From Anthonomus grandis grandis (lineage: Eukaryota > Arthropoda > Insecta > Coleoptera > Curculionidae): a DNA stretch of 64,000 bases. This document shows, piece by piece, positions 43,970-53,996 of the stretch (positions within the stretch are counted from its first letter, which is position 1; each line of letters opens with the position of its first letter). Location of the stretch: positions 3,410,001-3,474,000 of the forward strand of contig NC_065558.1 of the NCBI RefSeq assembly GCF_022605725.1. Reading direction: 5' to 3'. Made by a program: the position numbers and the translations under genes. The notes below the pieces were generated by a model. The model searched no databases and was not told where the DNA came from. It saw only the letters and a list, made by a program, of their open reading frames with translations.

Positions 43970-44900
43970 AACTGAAAGATATAAAACATGTCGTGAAATG
44001 CCTGAAATTTATTAAAAATTGCTTCTGTGACGTAAAAATGTAAGAAATTATTTTAAAAACGGTCAACCAACTGTGCAAAATTCATTTTATAATTTTAAAA
44101 ATCATTTTAAATCATTGGCATATAAAAAGAATACACTAACCGAAAAATACAAAACATATCGTGAAATGCCTGGAATAAATTAAAATTTACTCCCATGATG
44201 TAAAAATATAGCCTATACATGTAAACACTAGGGTTACTTTAACCCTAAATAAAACAATTAATCTTCAAAACAAAGGACAATAATTTATTATTAAACTTAT
44301 ACAAAATAACTTGACGCTACAGTTATACGGTGCCCGCGAAGACTGATGCAACGGTGCCAAAACGCGCCACCCATTCCCGTGTTCCCCTCGCCTCAAGCTC
44401 AGCTTTGCTGAGATAAATAAATAAATTAAATAACTCTTGCAAATAACCAAAATCAAGTCGATGATCTCATCATCAGGGTTATGCACAGGCATTCCGCTTA
44501 CATACATATAAAAAATTACCCGAAATTTAGGGTAAATTAAAATGTTAATTAAAATGCCTGAAAGATAAAAAAAGCCTCTGGAAACCTAAAAAACTTTAAA
44601 AAAATGTGATAGTTGCTTCACATAATAAAATACTTTAAATTCAAAAAGACTTTGCTTGGAATAAAAATCACCGTAATATTTAAACAAATCCTAAAATGAT
44701 TTTAAATGATTGGAAAAACAGCCTAGTCCTAGGACGTTAAAAAAATTAATTTAAATATCAGGAATTAAAAAAGTATGCAAAATACCTGAGAAATTATTTT
44801 AAATTCGTAACAGGCAAAAAAGTGACTCCAGTGAGAAAAATCCAATTGCGAAAAATTCGAAAAATTGGAATAATTTTTCATTTGAAAAATGTGAGATATT
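43970..44900. repeat. Degenerate CCTGGAA repeat block 3 with an unrelated GC-rich insert
   Basis: GTGAAATGCCTGAAATTTATT (43993), GTGAAATGCCTGGAATAAATT (44161), AAATGCCTGAAAGAT (44552) and CTCTGGAAACCT (44574) recur on the plus strand. Between them, 44290-44510 is different: it holds a hairpin CTCAGC-TTT-GCTGAG at 44398-44412 followed by ATAAATAAATAAA, perhaps the 3' end of a small retroelement. An open frame there (44265-44507, minus) is unrecognised. Confidence 0.5.
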
Positions 44901-44937
44901 GCATATTTAATTTCAGCAAGTTTGAAAGTTCTTTAAA

Positions 44938-45370
44938 AACACCCTGTATTAAAAAATTACAAATTATCATAGTCAGCCTAGAGGAGGTACCCTAGACTAA
45001 CTGTGATACAAGTTTCATAGGCGCAAAGTAAATTTTAAGTTAATTATGATTTTTTAAACGAACCCTCTAAAAGGTAAAAAATAACATAAAAAAATTAATT
45101 TCGTTGCAACGCCGCACGGAAATTTTAAAAACGTTATACCAAAGTAAAGTACTCTTTTTGCCTCACATTTTAGTACCATAATATACAGGGCGTACCATTT
45201 AAAAAAAATAATATTTTATAGTAACTTTTTTGTGACACACCCAGTATACATAAAAATATTTTTAGTTCGTAGGTTTTTGTCAACCTTACAACTTTGCTGT
45301 AGAACTTTTTGCGCTACCTCGTATAGTTAAGGCGCTATCTTAGCCGTACACCTTGTTGGCACACCCTCTA
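44938..45370. repeat. Segment with several ACACCCTGTATA-type ends
   Basis: AACACCCTGTATT at 44938-44950, TATACAGGGCG at 45182 and ACACACCCAGTATA at 45235-45248 (the last two facing inward over 67 bp), then GGCACACCCTCTATT near 45358. The motif is like that of the 86-bp mini-element at 7581. Probably nested small non-autonomous elements. Confidence 0.45.
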
Positions 45371-45699
45371 TTACAAATCAGAAGGGAAGATATAAAGAAA
45401 GACTTCAGAAACCTGGAAAATGATTTATAAAAAGCAAAAGTCGCTGCTAAAACTGCTGTACCCAAGAGAATTTTTAACTCAAAACGACATTTTGCATATG
45501 AAATTCACCCTCAGAATTTGCTCTCTACGACATAAAAAATTATTCCGTAAAACTCAAATTATTAAAAATAGCATGATTTATGAATTTATAAGGCATAACT
45601 TAAATGGACACAACTCTCACTGTTTTATTAAATATTAATTTCTTAGGGTCTTTAATGTAATATTGCTTCTTATAATATTTTATGAGAAAAACTATGTAT
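45371..45699. other. Unassigned
   Basis: Contains a 72-codon open frame (45420-45638, plus) that is rich in Lys and Ile and shows no known motif. CAGAAACCTGGAAAATG at 45407 is one more CCTGGAA unit. Confidence 0.35.
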
Positions 45700-45850
45700 A
45701 AATAATAATAATAATAATAATAAATATTTTTACTAAAAACATAATAATTCAAGCAGAGCTGAAAAATAAAATTGTTAAGTGTAATCTAGCTAATAGCTAC
45801 TCTACTGAACCAATCAGTACACCTTAATTGAGAACTGTCAATGTGTATTA
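45700..45850 (-). mobile_element. 3' end fragment of the CR1/Jockey-like family (copy 3)
   Basis: (AAT)n at 45700-45724, followed about 60 bp later by AATCTAGCTAATAGCTACTCTACTGAACC. This matches the 3' regions of the copies at 9882 and 32925 (TCTAGCC...GGCTA-TCTA...AACC). Only the very end of the element is present. Its hairpin (45787-45799) has TAGCT/AGCTA in place of TAGCC/GGCTA. Confidence 0.7.
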
Positions 45851-46599
45851 CGTATAATGCTTATAGGGATAAAAGTAAATTTTTTTTTTGAGCCTGCACC
45901 ACTTAGAACACCTTTTTTAGACTAGGAACTCAAAATCAATAACAAATTATTAACCTCGTTAAATTGTAATGTTAGTCTTAAATTTATATTAATTGATAAA
46001 CTTAGTAGATTTACTAGTAATTTATTGTATATAATACTGTTCATTTATATGAAAAAGATATTTGAAATATAGCACTTCGATGAAGTAGAACTGAACTTAA
46101 ATTATGAATATTTGTACGAAAGATCTGTCTTTTTTGAAATTGATTTCTTGGAGAAGATGAATCATTAAAAATAAGTAATATCTAAACAATAATTTGTTAT
46201 ATAAAACATTTTTATGCGCATATTTAACCTACGAGGCAGCGTTATTTTAGAAAGCCCCATTACCCCCGGGTGAAACTGATGGAATATAAAAGAAGGTACG
46301 GCATAAAACCAGACGGGGTAGCGAATACGAAACTTTAGTTGCAGCTTTAAGGTCTAGCCCATATAAACTCGTAAAGGGGGTGTTTTATTTTCTGCTATGG
46401 GATGTGTAAAAATATTAGTAAGGGCACCGTAAACTTTTATTAAGCAATAAAGAGATGCTTTGTTTTATCTATTGGTGACACAGTATTTTGGGTTTAAATG
46501 AAAAATTCGTCATATTTAGGGAGAAACTTCGTCGGCCTTAAGAAGTTAAATATTGGGATTCGTTTAACGGGTTTCCAAATAAAGAACTTTTTGGGAATT
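45851..46599. other. Unassigned
   Basis: AT-rich with a less AT-rich patch at 46230-46400 (CCCCATTACCCCCGGGTG). No open frame or repeat recognised. Confidence 0.4.
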
Positions 46600-46885
46600 A
46601 AACAGTTAAATGAGTGTCAGTTTAGTGTTATTCAAGTCTATTAATTTCATCAATTTTCTGGATGAAAGGGATGATGATGTTTTGTAAATTGCTGTCGAGC
46701 AGAAAAAATAAATTTCACAAGCTAACAAGTCTGATCCGTCGAAAATATCACGTCTAGACGCAGCAATCAAATTATTGGAAAAGTTGTATTTGCTGGAACA
46801 ATACCGCCACATTTCGACAGCTGAAAATCCCTCGTCAATGAAAATATGAGCCAATTGAACGAATAAAGATACAGAGTTTAAGGTA
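46600..46885 (-). repeat. Inverted-pair repeat, copy 1 (82-codon open frame)
   Basis: On the minus strand this matches 52970-53240 (plus strand) over about 260 bp, with roughly four of five bases the same. Shared landmarks are CTCT(G/A)TATCTTTATTC, TTGGCTCATATTTTCATTGACGA and GTCTAGACGTGATATTTTCGA. Both copies keep an open frame starting MAHIFIDE, with SRRDIFD in the middle and AIYKTSS near the end. No family recognised. It may be a transposable-element exon or a non-coding repeat. Confidence 0.75.
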
Positions 46886-48039
46886 ATTCTTATTTTGTCG
46901 AATACAGAGTTTCACAGTGGAATCACGTAATTTTATAAATTTTTTTATGGAATCTACTTACTTTTAACTATAAGGTTCTTGCAATAAACCACTTTATAAG
47001 GTCTGATATTCTAAGTAGTAACCCTTTTAGTTCTTGAAACAAATAGGATATTCTGGTCTTTTAGAACAATCAGCTGTCGTAGACTACACACTACAGTAAA
47101 ATCAAATTAAAAAAAACAGGTTTACTATATTTTCGTGGCAAAGAATCGATTTGGAAATAAGCGCGACGTTTCAGCAGATGTTTTTGGTCTTTTCCTTGGT
47201 CGATTCATCCTATAAAAATAGTGATGAGAATTAGTGGAATTAAAATGAGTTTTTATGTGCTATCCAAGAAAAACTCTCAACTAATGCTAGTAATTTTCTT
47301 CTTAACCTAGCTGGAAATCAACATGGTACACTCTATTTCCAGAATAATTACTGTATATGATGTAAAAATATAACGTAAACCATAAACAACGCGAAATTAA
47401 ATTTTAGAGCCGAAAACAAGAAAACATCAGGAGGCAACTCTTCCTCCTACTGAAAAAAAATAACAGAATATTTCCAGAATTAAAAAGAGTAAGTGGAAAC
47501 ACGACGTTTTCGCCTATGGTTTTTTTTCCACCCGGGGGTAATTCAATTTGCGCTTAGTTGCAGCCAAAAATTAAATTATAACATTCCTTGGTTCTCTGGC
47601 TTCTGAGCACTTGTTATAACCGCACGTATATGACTCTGTTAATTCAATTTACGGTCCAGGAAACATTTTTAATATTAAATCTGCTTTTTTTTTTAGGTTA
47701 ATTAATTGTGAGTGCGGCTTAAACAAGAAGAATATTAATGATAAATAAATAATAAAATTGGTAAAAGAAAATTTTGTAACAAGCTATTTTTTGAAATATG
47801 ACCTCGTTAAGGTCACCAAAAAAAAATCCAAAAACCCTTTTAAGCGTGAAATTTTTCGCTCTTTCTAATAGGGGCTCATTTACAAAAGTTCACTTGATTT
47901 TTTAATGACTTAAAAAATGAATTCCCAAAGAGAAGATACTTTATACGTTATACGTTTTTACGAGTTATTTGCAGGTTTGAAATAACCTATGAATGTTATT
48001 GAGAAATCACCTCAAGTTCAGCGTATTCAATGTCACTAT
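46886..48039. other. Unassigned
   Basis: No recognisable gene or repeat. The patch 47390-47700 is slightly richer in G+C. Poly-A and poly-T tracts throughout. Confidence 0.4.
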
Positions 48040-48640
48040 GTATCCATTGTCACAGTTAAGGTCGATCATACCTACAAAAGCAACTTTTTAAATAGTTCAA
48101 CTTATCAAAGTTACCTCCCGTCTTCTTCTTCTTTAGGTATATAAGTGAAATATCAAAGATAAAGTTTTTGTTTTTCAGTCGATCTCCATCAGGTCTAAAT
48201 CCAGTACAAATTTGAAATTTTTCTGATATCTGTATCATCCAAGCCTGCCTCCATCAGGATAGTGATCATTTAATGATGTCAAACGCGGTCAAAAGAGTGC
48301 CTCTCTGGTTCCGACCGCATTTATAACCCTAAATTGGTTCTCGAATATCTTTTCTATCTTTCGCATTTGTTATAGATTTTGAGAAACAGTTTTAGCATAT
48401 GACTCATCAGACTGATAGTTCAATTTCCCCGCTATTCCAGAGTTATAGATTTTGTTGAAGATGTCAGTAGTCCAGGCGACTCCTTTATCATTCAATAGCT
48501 TCAGAAATTCAGCCGGTATTCTATATGTGTATCCTAGCCGGTTGTCTAGTCCCTCTGCTTTCCCTGATAACCTCCTGAATATCTGTTTGAGCGATAAATA
48601 TTCGATTTTTCTAAATCGAATGTTCACAAACGAGTGATAA
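48040..48640 (-). pseudogene. RTE-like reverse transcriptase fragment, decayed
   Basis: The minus strand shows YRIPAEFLKLLNDKGVAWTT and DIFNKIYNSG (48530-48430), matching the IPAE(L/F)LK...FNKIYNTG segment of RTE/craniofacial-type elements. After a deletion it shows SLMSHMLKLFLKI (about 48405). After shifts it shows VGTREALF (about 48310) and LMEAGLDDTDIRKISNLYW (about 48255-48200). It is a different subfamily from the element at 25.5 kb. FADD part not seen. Confidence 0.8.
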
Positions 48641-48714
48641 AAATCCGCATACTTTTCGAGAAATATACGATATACAGTATCCTTAAAAAGTTAATGTTTA
48701 GGCTATTATGCTTT

Positions 48715-48985
48715 AAAATGCCGTTACTGGTTCTGTATTTATTAAAGGAAAACTTGACAGGTGGTCTATACCTTAATATGCATAAGGAGACTAATAATCG
48801 TCTTATCATAATTTAGGACAGTTTTACAGGAGTATTTGTTAACATTCCAGCAAAAGGGTGCCCTACCTCATTATTTTTTTCCGGTCCGATAGTGGTTGAA
48901 CGCAAGATTTCCAGATACATGGATTGGCAGAAGGGGACTAATTAAATGGCCTCCAAGATCACCGGATTTCACACTGTGAAGCAAA
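48715..48985 (+). pseudogene. Tc1/mariner-like transposase C-terminal fragment
   Basis: KENLTGGLYLNM (about 48750) and, after a shift, TFQQKGALPHYFFPVR (about 48848), matching QQDGAPPHY with Lys where the catalytic Asp normally sits. Then WLNARFPDTWIGRRGLIKWP and PRSPDFTL, ending at a stop near 48978. Same family as the pieces at 7.9 and 29.8 kb. Confidence 0.8.
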
Positions 48986-49741
48986 ATAAAATTAAGCAAA
49001 TTTTCCAGGCAGTTGAGGGAATATCTTTTTGAATTTAACAAACATTATATGGCTAATGTAGAACATTCCAAGAACATTCAGGTAACGATATATATTTTAT
49101 GAACGAGAATAAAGCATTTATTTATAAACTAAAATATTCCTAGTCTATTCAGAAAACATCAACACCAACTAGGTAGGTACTCAAAAAACAGGAAAATTCT
49201 CTTCAAAGAACTTTCGTGGTATGATCTGGGTTGATCTTCAGATATTGTTCTTAGGAATACCATTATTGATATAAACAAGTATGCATTTAACATTAGATTG
49301 TTCGTTAAAAATTAGCTGAAACAGAACTGCCATTTTAAAAGTTATTATGGGAATATCTTGACCCAAGGATCACTAATTAATTACAGTTAAATAAAATATT
49401 AACGACAACTTCTTACTTCTGAAATCAATTGATTTTAATCCTGATCTGTTTTTAAAAGTGGTAGACTATTGGTTAAGTCGTGAAACATTCTTTTTTAAAT
49501 CCTGATCTAATATTGAGAAAAATTTATTATAGAGAAGATCACATGCTACATCTATTTAATGCTTTGGGAGTCATTGTATTGGGTCTTCTATCCTTTGGTA
49601 GAGACTTTTAACTTCCTCTTCTTCTCTGTCTGTAGTGTAGTATGTTTGGACACAAATCGGCCAATATATCTAGCAACTCCATATTCCAGCTTTTTATGTT
49701 CCCGAATAAAATACTGTGGCTTCTTTATTGTCTCTACTTCT
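48986..49741. other. Unassigned
   Basis: AT-rich; no repeat or gene recognised apart from one TTTTCCAGGCAGTTGAGG motif at 49000. Confidence 0.45.
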
Positions 49742-49793
49742 TCTCATAGCCTAGATATTCATTTTCTTTATTTCTTGGATGGAGGTTGTCTAT
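49742..49793 (+). repeat. 52-bp direct repeat, left copy
   Basis: CATAGCCTAGATATTCATT, then TCTTTATTTCTT and GGAGGTTGTCTAT. Recurs at 51014-51065 with about four differences. The two copies bracket the Mutator-like fragment. Confidence 0.8.
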
Positions 49794-50154
49794 TTTTTTT
49801 GCTTTTGGCAGGGTTCTACCATTCCAAGGTTTTTGTTTATTCATTTCACATTTGGAATGTTTTTTTTAGAATTGCTAACGAGGAACCCAGGTCCACTATA
49901 ATGTCAAAGGTGTTGGTTCCATTGTCATTTTCCCAAGATGATGAAGACGTTGTGGTGTATGTAACTGGAACGTATATTACTGACCTGACACGTATATTAC
50001 TGACATGATTTTTTTTTCTTTAGCGAGTCCATGATTGAAGATGTACGATTATTCAAATATTTCCAGCAGCATTTCATTGGCAAATACGGACGAATTTTCA
50101 TTGAATGGTTCTGTTCATGAATATATTGATATATACATAAATTTTTTATTACAG

Positions 50155-51013
50155 AATTAATTCACATAAACTTGAAATTGAAAAAAAGCCTCGTCCAGAT
50201 TCTTCAGTTATCACTGGCAACAGAATTGTTGAAGTAGAGTACTTTGCAGAAGTTTGCATGGAGCTGCAATTTAAACACAGCCAGAATTGCACTCTGGGCC
50301 TTCTCAAAGTACATAAAGAGAAACGGAAAGGACTTGTTAGTACCATAGTGTTTCGATGCAACGTGTGCTCGTATCAAATTAAATGTTCTACTCAAAAAGG
50401 TTTACAAAATATTGAAAATCATGATTACTTTTTAGTAACTGTTTATTCTCTAAGGTGATGAAGATGTTCGTCTCCAACTAAATTATGGTTGTGTTTGGGC
50501 AACATTATCTGGAGGTAGTACTTATAAAACAATGACGGAATTTTTAAGTACACTGAATATACCTCCTCTATCACCTCAACAGCTTACTGAGGATTGGAAG
50601 AAGGTGCTTTGAAAAAGCTTAGAAGATGCTGGAGCTAAAGAGAGGCGTAATGCTGTGGCTACTAATAATGTAGATCATAATGGAATTCCGTGGATCACTG
50701 TATATCTTGATGGTGGTTGGAGCCACAGATCTTACGGTCATAACTATAATGCCGCATCTGGAGTAGTAAGTATCATGTCATTATAATAAAATATACATGT
50801 AAATCTATCTTTTGTGTATCATCAGGCAAAATATTGTTTTTTATTGTAGGCTGTGATAATAGGCAAATACACTGGCAAAATATTATTTCTTGAGGTAAGA
50901 AACAAATATTGTTGTCTTTGTGCAAGGGCATCAGAGAACAAGGATGAAGTGATTCATCTGGTGCTATGGAGGCAGATATTATAAGCGAAGGCTTTCGAGA
51001 AAGCATTCATCAT
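50155..51013 (+). pseudogene. Mutator-like transposase gene fragment with intron
   Basis: A first exon follows TTATTACAG and reads ITGNRIVEVEYFAEV, then KEKRKGLVSTIVFRCNVC with a Cys pair. A second (about 50456-50762) reads NYGCVWATLSGGSTYKTMTE, FLSTLNIPPLS, a stop, then NGIPWITVYLDGGWSHRSYG and ends at GTAAGT. After an 87-bp intron ending TTTTATTGTAG, the third exon reads AVIIGKYTGKILFLEVRNKY, CCLCARAS and, after a shift, SSGAMEADIISEGFRESIHH. The YLDGGWSHRSY and RNKYC.xCARA motifs are typical of insect Mutator-like proteins. The homology stops where the 52-bp repeat begins, so the C-terminal half is missing. Confidence 0.8.
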
Positions 51014-51065
51014 TCATAGCCTAGATATTCATTCTCTTTATTTCTTAGATAGGAGGTTGTCTATA
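51014..51065 (+). repeat. 52-bp direct repeat, right copy
   Basis: Second copy of the repeat at 49742-49793, same orientation, placed exactly where the Mutator-like homology ends. Confidence 0.8.
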
Positions 51066-52039
51066 TAATTCTAAGCATTGCCATAGATGATTTTTACTAG
51101 AACTATCCCATCGGATCTTTAATGTTACTATTGCACCATTTAAACTTGACTCGTTTAATCCTTGACTTTCAAATCACCTTGAAAATGAATCCCAAGATCA
51201 AACTCAAGGTCGTTATAATTTTTCCTTTATTGTCCAATATTCAACACCGTTTTAAGATAATACTTCTAATGATGGAATGGCTTTTATCATCATCGGCATT
51301 CATCAACATTTCTGTACTTCTTCGATTCCTTCGTTCTTTGGATGAATCCTCTCATCCCTTTATCTCTCAATTTTCAATATACATGCTGCTCCTCACATGC
51401 TTAGTATGAACCACTCAGTTCTTTCATTCTAGCACCCTTCAAATTTGGCTTTATCTGATCTCCAATGGACCAAACAATTTAGTAAAGGTGAAATAGACAA
51501 ATTTTATGATTAAAAAATATAAATGCTTTCATTTACTCGTCACGTAGGAATGATATCCTCCAAAATCTTGGAATTACCCTAGTTTTTGGAACCTTCCATT
51601 TAAGTTCTTAATATATGTATATACTAGAATAGTACGTTTAGGTTTATAGAATGTATATTCTCAAGAATAACAAATCGGAGAATATTTTCGATAATATTCT
51701 CAGTATGGACAATATATGCGCGCCTAAGAGTACTTTAAAGATAAAATAATAATCATGAAGTTATACACAAACATATGAGAAGAAATAGTGTTTTTTATAT
51801 ATATAAAGAATACAAAAACATACAATTTCTTTAATTAAACAACATAAAAAAATTGAGTTTTCTGCAATAATGGAAGCGGTGATTTAAGCTTTGCCCTCAG
51901 ATTCAGAATCTAATTCTATCATTAACTCAACCTGGTTCAATGTCCCAATGAGGTTCAATGTCCCAATGAGAAGCTGTGGAATTTTGTTCTTCATGCTCAG
52001 TCATGTATTGTTCTAGCAATTTTCAATTATGACCTAATA
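51066..52039. other. Unassigned; contains an 18-bp tandem duplication
   Basis: GGTTCAATGTCCCAATGA is duplicated head to tail at 51934-51969. An open frame at 51122-51409 (hydrophobic, Leu/Ile-rich) is not recognisable. Confidence 0.4.
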
Positions 52040-52310
52040 ATTTTTCAGCGTTTTGTAGCAAACTTTGCTCTATTTCGATACATCACCAATTATTTCTTAT
52101 TAATAGAATTTGCGAGAGTCCAGACAAAAAGGAATCAAAACAATTAACTGCCCCCTAAAACCATATTGTTCAAGCCTCCACGGTAATACATCATGATTGA
52201 CACTGTCAAAAGCTTTGGCCAATTCACCAAATATTCCTACAAGGTTTCTTTCCTGAATGGAATTTTGAAAATTCGGCTGTTCCGACCTTTTTCTCTTAAT
52301 AAATGGTCAA
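52040..52310 (-). pseudogene. Non-LTR reverse transcriptase fragment
   Basis: The minus strand reads ERNLVGIFGELAKAFDSVNH followed by DVLPWRLEQYGFRGQLI, matching VGIFLDLxKAFDxVNHxILLxKLxxYGIRG. The Asp before L-A/S-K-A-F-D is replaced by Glu. Both ends are lost. Confidence 0.85.
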
Positions 52311-52969
52311 ATGGTGCATAGTAATGGACGTTCTATATTGAAAATATAGAACGTCCATATAGATAATATAGAAATATAGAAATAAGATAATATAGAAATA
52401 TAGACGAAAATATAGAACGATATTCTCATTGTCACTTGAACAATAAGAAAAATGTTGATGTTTCTTTCATTTCTTCATGCTGTCTCATTTATTTTCTTTT
52501 ATTATTGTCCAAATAATTTTTAATTTTCTACATTTCTAGATTATATAGGATGAAGTAAAAAAAAAATCCTAATTGTTGTATGGCCATCTCAGTTTGCGGT
52601 ATATTTTCACTACATAATTTCTCTCACTCCGTCACAAGCATAATTTTATTGTGATTCCCGATGATTCTTGTATAAAACTCCCTTTTTCTTTCTCTTATCC
52701 ATCATAAAAGAGAAAATTAAAAATTTTATTATTGGGGATTGTCTAATTTTGCTTAAAATCTATATAGACTAATAAACCAGGAATCTTTATAATTTCTAGT
52801 AATAGAGCTAGGGTTAAAAGAGAAATTATAAAAGAAACAAAAGAGTTATAGGATTAAAACTCCTCCTATTTATCCACGAAAGTTTTAGTCTAAACCAAAT
52901 CAAAACTATAAAACCTTAAAACTGTTACTTACGCGACTTCCTATAAATCTAATTCTACTAAAGCCCTCC
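52311..52969. other. AT-rich DNA with a short degenerate tandem
   Basis: ATATAGAAATA-type and TATAGAACG units repeat several times at about 52330-52425. Otherwise nothing recognised. Confidence 0.5.
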
Positions 52970-53240
52970 CAAACTAGGGATTATCCTAACCTCTATATCT
53001 TTATTCATCGAATTGGCTCATATTTTCATTGACGAGGCATTTCCAGTTGTCGAAAATGCGAAAATACTCAATTTTTCCGGCACATACAATTTTCCCAATA
53101 ATTCGATTGCTGTGTCTAGACGTGATATTTTCGATGAATCAGAATTAGCTTTTGAAATTTATTTTTTTTTCTGTCCGATGGCAATTTATAAAACATCATC
53201 TCTGTCTATTATAAAGAAAGTTATGAACTGAACAAGACGT
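52970..53240 (+). repeat. Inverted-pair repeat, copy 2 (72-codon open frame)
   Basis: Plus-strand partner of 46600-46885. The open frame 53013-53231 reads MAHIFIDEAFPVVEN and has SRRDIFDESE in the middle. The two copies differ by several in-frame or compensating indels, as expected for separately ageing copies. Confidence 0.75.
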
Positions 53241-53988
53241 CTACTCGGAAGGAAATTAATAGGCTCCGCTTAATGGTATATTAATAAGACGGTTTTATTT
53301 TTTCCTTTTGCTTGATATGTTGTTCTACGTGACAGGGCTTATCCGATATCAATAAGGTTTGATTGGCAGGAAGAGATTCCTAGATATAATTGTTGGTGTA
53401 TTTTTATGCTTCAATGTTATGACAGTTTCAGATAGAATCTTTAAAAAAATATTTATGTTTCATTAAAATTGATTATGAAGCGTATAAATAAGATCGATAT
53501 TCAATTGATCACGTTTATGGCCAAATCGATTTATACTCCGATCTCTAGAGAAGTATTCTCTATAATTATCTCGAAAGCAAATCATACTAGAGATATTTAT
53601 ATTGAAAAAACGTTATTCTCCAAGAAGCCATAATATCTTCATTTGCAATTGACTTTCAAGTCATTAGTATTAAAACCATAGTCCAATAATGTTCACTAGG
53701 CACAAATAAAGTTGGTTAATTGGTTATCGTAATTCATCTACAAATAATGACCACTGAACATCTTCGACATTATCTCAGGACAAGACACAATATTCCCTTT
53801 GTATGGCTTTATATTAGTCATAAGCATCACAAATATAGTTACATTTAAGACAATGTCTTTATCGGATTAATCATTTACGAGATATCATCATTTAAAACTT
53901 AATTTAGGTCAACAGACCCTTGCGAGATCAACCTCCCACTTACTGAAGCATAAAATAACTTCCTTTTAAAACCTTATTAGTCAGGCTT
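53241..53988. other. Downstream flank of the first hAT-derived gene
   Basis: Should contain the gene's 3' untranslated region on the minus strand. A weak acceptor candidate (TTTTATGCTTCAG, minus strand) ends at 53944, which would give a 51-nt intron with a TGACTAAT branch-like sequence. No clear polyadenylation signal was fixed. Confidence 0.3.
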
Positions 53989-53996
53989 GCTTACCA
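53989..53996 (-). other. 5' splice-site consensus directly after the stop codon (gene 1)
   Basis: Minus strand: the TGA stop (53999-53997) is followed by TG and then GTAAGC from 53994. The second gene has GTAAGT directly after its TAG. Conservation in both suggests a 3' untranslated intron or use of an extra exon. Confidence 0.55.

Noticed and set aside
44290..44510. SINE with hairpin and (ATAA)n tail
   Set aside because: No A/B-box promoter or second copy in the window; left as a possibility only.
49559..50008. 149-codon plus-strand open frame as a membrane protein
   Set aside because: It includes the 52-bp repeat and T-rich sequence that makes Phe/Leu; no conserved motif.
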